Assembly: GCA_028583405.1 (NCBI GenBank)
Contig: CM053258.1
Location: 4,557,738-4,621,737, forward strand
Origin: Pogonophryne albipinna
Taxonomy: Eukaryota > Chordata > Actinopteri > Perciformes > Artedidraconidae
Reading direction: 5' to 3'
Length of the DNA stretch: 64,000 bases
Below are positions 51,301 to 63,400 of this stretch, piece after piece. Each line of letters starts with the position of its first letter. The stretch's first letter is position 1. The position numbers and the translations under genes are program-made. A model generated the notes under the pieces. The model saw only the letters and a program-made list of their open reading frames with translations, made no database searches and had not been told where the DNA came from.

Positions 51301-54300
51301 ATTAGTGGTCTTTTCAAGTGGACATTGGTCTCTATACTGTCTTTTATGTGAGAAATGTGCAATACAGTAAAGGTTTAATGAGCATAGTTAACTTGTTAGG
51401 GGCTGCTTTAAGCTTACATTCAACCTTTAACTGGAACAATATTTAAACAAATTTGGAGGAAAGCTTAACTTTTGACCCTGCCTTTCTCTATGTTTTATAT
51501 TTCCTGACCTTCTGAATTGTATTCTCTTGCATTTAAACTCTGACAGGAGATCAGACAGGATTTGTCCTCCCAGAAAACCAAACTCCAGTCTATCACGGCC
51601 GGTGTGCAGAGCCGGTACGCTGAGATACCGGCTGATATCAGCAGACGGTTACAAGAAGTTCAGCTGTCGATTCAAAGAGAAGAGGAGAAGGTAAATGGCA
51701 CCAGGAATTCATTTGTTATTAATGTCCCATGAACTGTTTCCTACAAAAACATTGAACGTCTTAATCTGTGCATGGTCATTCCACAGCTCATGGAGACGAG
51801 CGACCCAGTCCGTAAGCTGGCTAGAGAAGCAGCGGGGTTAGGATCTAGTCTGGAGAAAGTGAATGTGTTACTGGAGCAAAAGAGTCCAACCGTCAAAGAA
51901 GCTCAAAATGTGCTCAAGGTAAGTTACTGTAAATAAACCTGTTTTATTTTAGAGCTGAAACATGTTTTCAGATTCTTCATAAATGTCTTGAAAATGTGTG
52001 TATTAATGTATCTTTTTAAATCAATCTTTATCATTTGATAAAATACCACTATTTTTTTTTTATCTGAACAGTTATCACAACTCACCCTCTAATAGTACCG
52101 TTAGCTTTGTTAGCTATTGTGTAAATGTGTGCAGACAAGATGAAACTGCAGTGTAGGAAGCTTGCAAATAAAACTGACCAATTACACAAAATGACAGATA
52201 ATCACAGTACACGACTTAATTCAGTCTGCTTACTTCTAATAAAGTGAAATAAAACACTCTTCTAACAATAATTACATGGTCCCTTCAAAGCCCCTACATA
52301 CTTAACACTGTTTGTCCTGCAGCATGCCTGGGATGTGCTGGACGCCTGGCACAGCCGCCTGATGCTGCTGGAGAGCGAGGTGCAGGATCTTGCAGAGGAG
52401 GATCCGAATCAAACCCACCTGCTGTTTGACCAACTCACCCAACCACTGCAGCTGTACCAAAACACAGTGCAGAGGACCGAGCAACGCACCACCTTCCTCA
52501 ACAAGGTCAGACATACTGTGGTATATTTATTTAGGTATTTCATGCAGAAAAAGTGGTGATGTGAAGTCACACAAACCACAGGAATCACGACTTATTAAGT
52601 AGTTAAAATGCACACAAATGTACAATGTGGAAATGTTTACAAAGCTTCCATTATGCTTCCTTATATTTTCTGTGCTCCTTTGTCAGATCCCGGCCTGTCT
52701 GCAGGAGTTTGAAGACATTCTGTACAGCGCCACCTGCTGGTTAGACGAGGCCCAGTCATGGCTCACTTCTCCCTGCTCCTTCACTACAGCCAGAGGCCTC
52801 CAGAACCATGCAAACTCCCTGCAGGTCAGTCACAGCTAGTATCGTGCAAAACACACAAAAAACCAGACCAGACATTTCCACATGTTTCTTTTTTTTACAT
52901 TTTCTTTTTTATTTGCATAAAAAGTCAACAGTTACAAACCATTTTACATTTTTGGGGGAAATTCGACAAAACAAATAACACAAATCACGCATACAGACAA
53001 ACGAACATGAAGAGACAGAAACACAACAACAATCAAAACTGTGTGAAAGGGGGGTTACATTACAAATAGAGTTTTTAGTCGAAGTCCGATCTATACGGTT
53101 TTACAAACTCAATCCATCCCTTCCAACACTTGTCAAATGTGTCTTGAGCCTCAGAGCAAATGTACATTTTTCCATAACAAAAATCTCGTCCATCACATTA
53201 ACACTAGAACCGCCAACGGGTCAATTTTACCCGCAGCTGTTTTTTGATTTTATGTAACTTTTTTTCAATACAGTTTTCAAGTCTCCCAGTCCGTGACTTT
53301 TCCTGAAAGTGTGTTATGTAGCACCCTCTGTTGTTAAAAATGGTCAATATGAAGTCGGAAAAAAATGCCATTTATACCTATATCCGCCAGCGGGTAATAT
53401 TTACCTCATAGAAAATGCAGCGTAAACATGACGTGTTGCTATAGCAACGCCTTTTGTCTACTGCGGTTCCTTATAGAGAGATAGATAGATAGAGATAGAG
53501 AGATAGATAGTTATAGATAGATATAGAGAGATTTGTACCTAAACAAAACACAAGTCTAACACCAAGCGTTTAAATCAGCACTGGTAGCGATATTTTATAC
53601 TTCATGCTATTTGCACAAACTATATCATATGAAAAGCTGAGAGTCCACAGATTCTATTGGTATAAGTTTCATCCCTGTGCGATCAAAACTCACTGTTCTG
53701 TATGATATATAAAAGAACATTGTACCTTGAAAATCAATAGCGGGTAAATTTGACCCGTTGGCGGTTTTTGGTACACAGCGATCTCTGGCGGTTCTAGTGT
53801 TAAACCAGTCTGCTAGAGTAGGTGGGACTTGGCCTAACCACTTTTTCGTTATGGCATTATTTTAAACATGTACATTTTACATGTTGTGGCGTCCTACCCA
53901 GGTACAGTATTTCCACATGTTTCATGTTGGTGACGACAATCATTTTAAATCCTGTACTGCAGCTTGTGCTGGACGACTCTGAGAGGATCCGACACACCCT
54001 GCAGAACTTCAGGCCGGCCCTGGAGGAGATCTCTGCTGTGTGCGACATCAGCGTCCACAAGGAGAGGGTGAACCACAATGACCAACAAGTCCACAAAATG
54101 CAGTGCAGGATCCTGGAGCCGCTGGACCAGCTGCTGCAGACTGCGGTGGTAAGATTTCATATTCAGAAAATTAAATACGGATTTATTAATGAGAAGGATT
54201 TCAGGGTGTAAGAGACCAAAACTGGCATTGAGCTTACTGTAATAGCTACTTCAATTGAGGCAGATTAACAGACTAAATTGTGGCCACATTTTGAGATCTA

Positions 54301-57300
54301 ATATGAAGCTGATTAAACAGATGGGAAGAGGAAAAGACATGTAATCAGTTACACTTCGAAAATGCTTTGCCTTTTATCGACAAGACAGTTTTCGAGGCCT
54401 CAAGGTGTAGCATGTGAGAAACTTGATAACACACTTGATAATTATAAGAGACTGTTCTTATTTAATGCCTGGCAATCTTTCCTTCAGGTGGTGGAGGCGA
54501 TAGAAGCAGAGCTTAAGACCATGGAGAAGAACGTCCCGAAGATCCAAGCAATTCTATCCTCTGTGGACAACTCCGACATAACTCTGACGGAGCATCTCCA
54601 AAACCGACAGGTGATACAATGCCCCTAATACAGCATAAGATCTAAGTCTGTCTCAATGATACAAATAGTGTTCTTATAGTTTAAGAACATCAGTTAGACT
54701 CGACCCATATGAGGTCCCCCAACTTGCCAAGTAAACACATTTTTGTAATTAGAAAATAGTGAAGTGAATTCTGCATTTTCTTTTTTTAAATAAAGGTATC
54801 TTTTAAATACAAGATGACTGTAAGTTTTAAACCAAATGTAACCTTTTTATTTCTGTTTGAACCTGCAGGTGATCCTGGCCAATATGCAGTCGATGCGGAG
54901 GACGTTGGAGGAGATGGAGACATGCAAAGGAGAGCTTCCCCTCCCACAGGGAGCGGGGGGGAGCCTGCTGGTTTTCTCCAGAGCCAGACATCTGCTGCAG
55001 CCGCTGGAGGAGCTCGAACATCTCACCCAGCAGCAAGTAACTCTGCTGGAGGTACAGCAGGAAGTCTGAATGTCTTTATACATAGTCAAATCATTGATTT
55101 GATTTGCAACTGTAGAAAAGTATAGGTTAGATAAAAGGTATTTCATGAATGCTTGCAACGACAGAACTTTGTTTGCTGGTATAATTCACATAGATCTGTC
55201 AATTAAATGAAGCAATCGAGGATGTTCTGTAAACAATAGGGGACTAAAGCCAGTTTGTATCTTACAAAACACACTCAATATTTGTGTTTTATTAGTGCAA
55301 CAAGTGTGCAGATCTTGGTCTTTCATCAACTGTTTCTTGATGTCTTGTTTTCTAACTTAGAACCGGATCAAAGAGGAAGAAACCTGTAAGGATCTTGGCA
55401 TCAACACAGTCTCTGATGCTACTGAAGAAATGCAACAGCCATACAGGTTTTCACAAAGAGGCCTATTCCAGGTAATGATAACCACAATCCTAATGAATCA
55501 TCAAACATCTAAAACATGTTGAAATGAAGTGTTGGAATGATCTGCTAATCAAACCAATCATGTCCTCTCTAATCATGTTATGCTCACATTTTGTACCACT
55601 TTTTTAAATCAAAAGAACTGAAAGCAACACTCGCCAAGTCCTTGTGATTTCTCAAAGGAAGTCAGGCTTGTTGATTAACATTTGAGCTTGTCTCCCTAAA
55701 ACATGCAAGATCTGTTTTACCAGGCTGTAAGGCAGGCTCAAATCAAATTGTTTGTTTTTTGGGGATTATTTCTATAATTGTCAAACTATACAAACCATCA
55801 GTGGCGAACCGTGTCTATCACAACTGGACCTTCTGTAGACACACACACACCCACCTCCCCCCCCGCCCCCGGCGTTATACTGTCCGTCTTTTCACTGAAT
55901 TGTCGTCTTGAAAAGGGTACTCACAACAATTCCGCAACAACTTCATCTTCACCTGTTGCACTTGTCATTTCAATGTTAAAAACAATAAAACGGCATGAAT
56001 TGCTTCGTCGCATTCATCTAGAGATCCTCTGTCTCGAGCCAGTTAACTAGCGGGCCTTCAAGAACACCCTGGAACCGAGGGGAACTCTGAAAGAATACGC
56101 CCATTGGCTACAAATCAATATATGATTGGTTGATCAAACTGTCAATCCAAACGTACGCTCTCATTCAGTGCAACGGCCAGGGCATTCTATCAAGGATGTA
56201 GAATACCTTGGTTGAAGGATATTCTACCCAGAGACCCAGAACAAGATCTGATTGGTTGCTTTCTTTTCTAACACAAACCCACTGAAATGCGTAGTGCATG
56301 GTCCGAGAAGGACAAACAAATCAACGTAACACTGTAATATTACAGATCAACAACACGGATACCATTCTCATTTATTCATTTTATATACATTTTATTTATA
56401 TAATTAAATCGATTTTTTGTTTGTTTTATCTGAGTGTTCCAGACTATTCTCTGAATACCTTGAAGGCCCTGACGGTTCGCCACTGCAAACCATATAAGTG
56501 GCAAACTAGATGTATATATTACATGCCATACAAAAGCATAATCTGGACTCAGTTTAGTGATCTTTCGGATGTCTGTAGAAAGACATTGAAAGAACTGCAC
56601 CTAGCAATTAAAAAAAAAAAAATTCTATTCTTTTTTTCGAAACAAATGTGTTCACTAAATTAACACGCATTCCTCCGTCAAGCCCTATTCTTGTTATACA
56701 GTATACTGTCGTTTTAGCACCGGAATTACTTGGATCCTGAATCTCTTCCGTTCCCGATATCGACCCTAACACAACACCAAGGAAGAGTTACATTTAGAAG
56801 CATTGAGGAACGTGAAGTCATTAGAAAGACAAGTTATTGGTACATCTTCTTTAAAAATGACAGTTTTGATCATTTCATCCACCCTGATACTATAAGCAGG
56901 AGATGTTTGTGGTGTCTAATTCAGAGGAAGAGGAGGATGATGATGAAAACGAGAGTTGTCACTCGTCGTCCTCTGACACACTAACATGCAGTATTCCAGA
57001 GGTAAACCTTAGATATGGTCACAGCTCATGCTTTCTGGGAACCTCTTCACTTTAAGCTTCATTCCAAAGTGTCACATTAACAGTTTAAATAAAACTTATT
57101 ATAAAAAAAATCTGAATTTGAAAGATCCTAAAAAGTCTATACATTTAAAACATAGGAATATTAACAATGTGAATACTTATGTGTTTTGGAATGAAACATC
57201 TCGGGCTCCTTCTGCTTGTATTTTTCTTCCTTTAATTATATTTTGATTTACACAAAAATGTTTAACATGAATATTGCTTCTGTTTTCTTTGGGTAAAGGT

Positions 57301-57411
57301 ATATTTTGGCATGTTTTTGCATGTTGAAATGGTGCGTCGTCAGGCAGGCAGTCCTGTATCACTGTCAGAGGCAGCTGCTTGAAACGTGTTGCTCCTCAGA
57401 AACCTTTCATG

Positions 57412-57449
<38 letters not shown>

Positions 57450-60400
57450 ATGAAAAAAGCCTGTATGTGTGTGTGTAAATGGACCATTTGTATAATAATA
57501 TGATTCATGTGCTAGGACCCAGAGGAAACACTCAACCTCTCAGATGTTCAAACTGAGGATATCGCTGAAAGGAAGCCACTGTCAGCAGTAAAGGTAACGC
57601 ATATTTTTTGTTTCAGAGATTGGACTTGTTTGATGAGAGCTTTGGACATTTAGCACATTTGTTTTGAATGCTAACATGACTTTTTACGCCGTATGATGAG
57701 AGATTATAACATGTCTTTATCTACTGACTATTTTAGAGACTATTCATCTACATCTTGATTAATCCTTCTTTCAGGCAGTGGAGAGTTTGGCTGCTCAGTT
57801 TTCTTCTGAAGTGGAGCCGAGCACAAACGTTGCTGAAGCTGGACTTATATCTGTGAAGCCCGGACTTCATATAAAAGACTCTGGATCACAAAGTGTTGAA
57901 ACTGAATCAATAACAATGGATTCTAAAACATTGAGTCCTGTAACTGTCACAGCTGAGCCTCTCTTGGCTGCACCGGATCAACGTGGATCACCAGGACATG
58001 AAACCCTTGTCGCTGACACTCACGGAAAGTCTATTCGGTCCGAAGCGGCGGTGGCAGACACGAGACTGATTCCTGCAAGACCAAGAACTCCATTCTCTAC
58101 CACAAGAGCATCTGATGAGTCTTTAGAGGGAGAAGAAGAACATCTGTCTTTGACCACAGCTCCTGAGCAAGATCTGGTAAATGTCTCCGAAATAAATGAG
58201 ACACGTGTTTTTACAATTCATGTAACATTCATAAAATATTCTAAACCCATCAACGACACACAGCTTTTAAAGGACTGGAAATGTTTGCTAAAAAAATATT
58301 GTTTACTTTTATTAGCCTTGAATCAACACTGCTTATTTAATTTCCTTGTTTCTCTCCAATGCTCAGGATACTCTTAATGTATCAACGGAGCAAAGTGAAG
58401 TCAGCACCAGTCATAGTGGTTTGTTGGAAGAATCCAAACCAGCTCAGGAGTCATCTGAGGAGCCGATCAGGTAAAAGACCCAGTGGCAATAAAATGAACA
58501 GATGACTTAAGAGTTTTACAAAGCACATAGCAGACCATATACTCAGGCATGCTGTGTTCTCTTCGGTTCTCAGCTTGGCTGCACATGAAGACATGGAGCA
58601 GCTGAGGTGGAGTACACTTCATACCCAGATCTCTCAAAAACTGACCACTTTGAAAAAAGTTAAAGAGGAGCATCAAATCAGCTCAGAGGACACGGTGACC
58701 CATGAAAAGGTAACAGAGAACACAAATATGCTTTGATTGGTGATTTCTTTTAATTTTTCAGCATGTATCACAATTCTGTCAGGTACAAAAAGTGTGTGCA
58801 TACATCTTCCATGTCCAATTATTCCTCCATGCTTACTTTCTGTTTTCCATCACTACTTATTCCTGTTTTTTTTGTGTAGGACTCAGAGAGGGAGATAATA
58901 TCAACAGGGTCGTCCTCTGCTGTTCTCCAGAGGACACATGAGTCCATCACCGCGCTGAGACAAATAGTACGTACACCAGTACACTGACTTACAGGATATA
59001 GATGATAGGTCTGGCTATGTAGGAATAGCACAACAGTAACAGATGATACATCTTAGCATACATGTTTGTAACTACTCCAAATGTTTTTTAGTAATCAATG
59101 ATAACCTGACAAGGATCTTTGTTTAATGGATATTAAAGAAATGCTTGTAGGTTAGTCTTGATATATTGAAAGGCATAATGATGTTACTTCTTATAGTTGA
59201 CCAAAACAGCACCACCATATTTAGAAGGTCTGAATTGTTTAATCATATTCGTTTTCCATCTAATCATTTAGGTAAAATAATATGATATTGATGATATGCG
59301 TGTTCGGTTGTTTTCCAGGTGAGCTCTCCAGGTGTTAGTGAGGAGTTGTACGAGGCGGCTCGAAGGGTCCTCCTCTGTCTGGACGCTTTGACCGACATTC
59401 TGTTGACTCCTGCTGAAGAAGACCCTCAGCTGAGGCTGCTACAGCAGGAGGTGAGAGCCTATCACTGTACCAAAGAACACACATACAGTATAGGGATAGG
59501 GTTGACATACCTGCACATTATGGTGGCTCTGTAATATTTAAAATCTATTGTGTTGAAACATTGGACAGACTGATGCGAATTTTTTTCATCTCATTCTTGG
59601 TTTAAACCAAAACAATTTTTTTTTTTTTTGTCAGATGTTAATTTGCAAAAAAGTAAAACCAAATAATTGTCTTTTAACTTTTTCTATGTTTTTGACTCAT
59701 TTCCTACATAGTGTGTATCAACCGAGCTGGCGACTCTGTCTGAGCTGTTGGGTAAAGTGGAGTCAGAGAACAAACCATTCAAGGAGAAACCAGAAGCTCT
59801 GCGCTGTTTGAGCTCCCTTCAGGACGGTCTGCACACGGCCCAGCTGCTCCTCACCTCCTCACACCAGCTCATTGAACATCTGGGACACACACACCCGCAT
59901 CAGGTTTGAAATACAAATCCGACACTGCGATCATTATAGTCCACCAATACATAATGTTTCACAGCCTCCTGTTATAATATCTATTAATCACACACATTTA
60001 ACTCTATGGTTTGTTTGTGGTTGAAAAAAACGAAGTCGCACATTTCTACTGCCATATATCACTACATTTGAAATAGTCAATTCAAAATTATGCATTTCTA
60101 TAAATTACACAACAGTATAGAAAGTACTTAAATTAGCCTCCCTCATAATAATATAAAACTGACTAATAATACTTTATTTTCTAACCAAAATATAATAATA
60201 TAATTGTACTTTAGCTTGTAATAATGCATTTTGTCATATTGGTACTTTAACAAAAGGGAAATATCTACTGCTGTTTACAACAACAACACAACGTATGTTT
60301 TGTCCCATAGGAGCCCGCCTCAAACCAGCTGTGTATTTTGGACGAGTTTGAACTGGGACAAAGTGAGATGTTCCCCAGCATACAGGATGCTCCCAGCTTA

Positions 60401-63400
60401 GAGGTATGTATCTTCCTATGTACACAAATCCTAATTGGATAGCCATTAAAGGCCATAGCTGCCACTTTATGATTTCTTCTTAAAATAAGACAAGACGTTG
60501 ACTAGTTAATGACCCGCTGTGGGTGCTACGCCAGAATGAATATTACAATCTAATATCAAAGTAGGACTGATGCGTCATCTGTGTTTCAAAAGTTGTATTT
60601 CTTCTTTAAACCTTATGCTTCTCCTGTGTCTCTCAGCAGTGTGTGTTGGGCCGACATCTGAGGGAGAGTCCGGGAGAAAAAGTCAAGCTGCAGCAAGCTT
60701 CCCGCTCCTTGCTTCAGGGGATAACTCGCCTCCTGGAACTGGGTGAAGAATGCATAACAGGAGGGCAGAGGAGCCAGGTTCACAACCGCAGCCAACTTCA
60801 AGCGCTCCTCTGCAGAGACAAGGTACCTCTTTGAGAAACTTCTAAAAACTTGGGCACTTTCCCAAGAGGCCCTTTGATGGTTTTCAAAGAGACATACAGT
60901 GTAAAACAACTCATTATAGACTTTTAAAAACATATATTCAGACCTCAGTCCCACTCTGCTTTCCCACCTCTTAGTTAGTTTTGTATCAGATCTTCTGTGC
61001 GATTACTTCACTTCACTTCTGTCATGAATCTGCTCTCTCGGTGATCCAGAAGCTCCTGCGAGTCCTCAGGTCTCAGTTGGCCTTCGTGCAGGATCTCTTC
61101 CAACGTGAGCCAGGAGCGCTCCGGTGTCAGGAGGATGAGCGGGTCCAGCTGGTAGTCAGAGCCACAGCTTTGCAGCATCAGGCTCTGGAACAGGAAGTGG
61201 CCTCTCAAAGGACGATCCAGGTCTGTAGTGAACATTTGCTGAGGCTATATGAGTTCATACATAAACAAATGTACATTTTCTTTTGGAACCAATTGAAAAG
61301 TGTCTTGTGTTTGTGCTCACAAATCAAATGTTAAAGTTATTGTGTGGGTTTGTGGTTGGACCTGCTGCAGGAGTGGACCCGGTGGGAGGATAACTGTCGC
61401 AGACTGGGCGAGCTGCTGGATGATGTCGACGTTTTTATCAGCAGTGGGGAACCAGAGGGAGACGACGAGAGGTTAGCACAGCAGAGACAAGAGGCCTGCC
61501 AGGTAAGCCCTATCATTCTGCTCACTGATGTATTTAGTTTGTTGTCTCATCACATTCTCTCTCTCTCTTTTCTTTATTATTGAATCAGCCTGTAGAGAAC
61601 ATGACAGAACTAATGCATGTATGGTTTAATTGAATGGTGAGAGAAGGAAGCAGAGCGAGGGCAAGGGAGGAAACTTTTCCAAATTGGATAACACAATAGT
61701 TGAACTGACTTAAAACGTAACATGTCGCTATTAAGTATTTTGTGTTGATACAGTTTCAGCTATATGAGTTTATTTTGAGCATTATTGTCAAAAGATCACT
61801 TTTAAACAAGTCTTTGAGCTTTTGATTTTGAGCAACTGATACTTCTAAAGTTTACTGGGGAACTCTTAACTTAAACAAAATATTAAAGAAGTATCACTAA
61901 CATCTCATAAGCTTTATCCATTTGAATAAAAATCCCATCAAATACAAGCATTGCTTCAGCGTTAACTAAAATGCCAGTAACCAGTTTTTGTGTGAAACTC
62001 TTAGCATGGGTTTATTTCTTGAAAGAATACAAATAATAACGATTTGATTTTTCTTTGTTTTGTCTTCTTTTCACGACTCATGCTCCATTTACACCCAATT
62101 GTCTCTACTTAACATCACAGTCAGTCCATGCTGTTTCTTCAAATGTCAGCGCAGAATTGGCTTCTCAAAAGAATCGCATGGCGTTTGATGTAAACTCAAC
62201 CTAAGCACTCTTCTCTTTACTCTCTATAGCAAACCCAGGTCCAGCTGGAAGAGAGCAGAGCTGTGTTGGGGCTGATCCTGGATCAGGGGAAGCGGCTGCA
62301 GACCGAGCCACAGTTTGCTGCCTCAGTTTGTCAGGCAGGAGGCGCTCTGGAGCTGCGATGGCAGAGCGCCTGCAGGCGGACAGAGCAGGAGAGAAGACGC
62401 TGCACAGACATCCAGGACAGCTGGGCCAGGTGAGACAGAAAAGTACCAGCTTCAAAAAGACGTATTGTTGGCATCTCTACAGTAGAATATTTGTATGATC
62501 TGGAACAACCACGTCAGTGATTTGATTTTATAGATACTCAATAGAAAATGTTGGTTAGTTTTGTGTTGAGATGTACTGAGACTTGAATTGATTTGTATGC
62601 ATGTCAAAATATAAAACAGAATACATTTGTACGTTATGTATGAACTTGAAACCGTATGTAAGATGAGAAAATAACTGAAATTGTCCTTAAAGTATATTTC
62701 TACAAAAATGAGACATCCTGTAAGAATTGGAATCTCAATAATCTTTTTCGTATTTGTTCCTTTTTTCTTTCTCTTAAGGGAATGATAAAGCTGCGGTAGA
62801 AAGTATCTATGGGAGGCGTTTGAGCCAAAGTCTTCAGCAGTTAGGCCTGTTTTGAGAAGGGACATGCTGAAATTCAAATCCTATGAAATTAAATGTGTAC
62901 TTATCTACAGACTTATGACAACGTTTTGGGGCTACTCCTGCATTAGGTTTTAGATCATTAAAAGGGACATTTCTTGGAAATTTGAGTGAAACACACACTT
63001 TGTTCCCACACAAAATGTGCCACCTGAAAAACAGACATGGGGGTTGAATTATTATTATTATTGTTATCTAGCGAACATCCTCGACTTTCCAACCCCTACA
63101 GCCTTTTAATCAGTATTGGAGCCATGGCAAATCCATCCTTTGTTAAGGAGCCCTCTTGTTCTGCCCCACTGGGTGAGCTATCTTTCTCTCATCCTCCCCC
63201 TCAGATTCCAGACTGACTTTGCTGCGGTCAGTGAATGGCTGCTCGGTGCCAACAAACACCAGAAGACCTGGTTCAACCTGGCCGACACCTCAGACCTGAG
63301 CCAGGAGTGTGTTCACAACAATCTCATCAAGCTCCTGGTTAGGCTTCCTTACATTTGATATGATAAACAAAGACTAACCCTGGTCAACCGTTCAAGGTTC

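Larger units (their letters stand above)
52888..53852 (-). mobile_element. Antisense 5'-truncated L1-like LINE fragment, interrupted by a piggyBac-type MITE
   Basis: Read on the minus strand, the DNA either side of 53202-53799 encodes ITKKWLGQVPPTLADW, then MDEIFVMEKCTFALRL and, one frame over, DTFDKCWKGWIEFV. This resembles the C-terminal end of fish L1-type ORF2 proteins (K-W-L...P...W...I-x-x-M-E...T-F). The copy ends in an A-rich tail near 52890. It is frameshifted and truncated, so inactive. Confidence 0.7.

Noticed and set aside
53476..53530. GATA run as a CRISPR-like or regulatory array
   Set aside because: It is an imperfect tetranucleotide microsatellite inside a MITE, with no spacers or conserved repeat unit.
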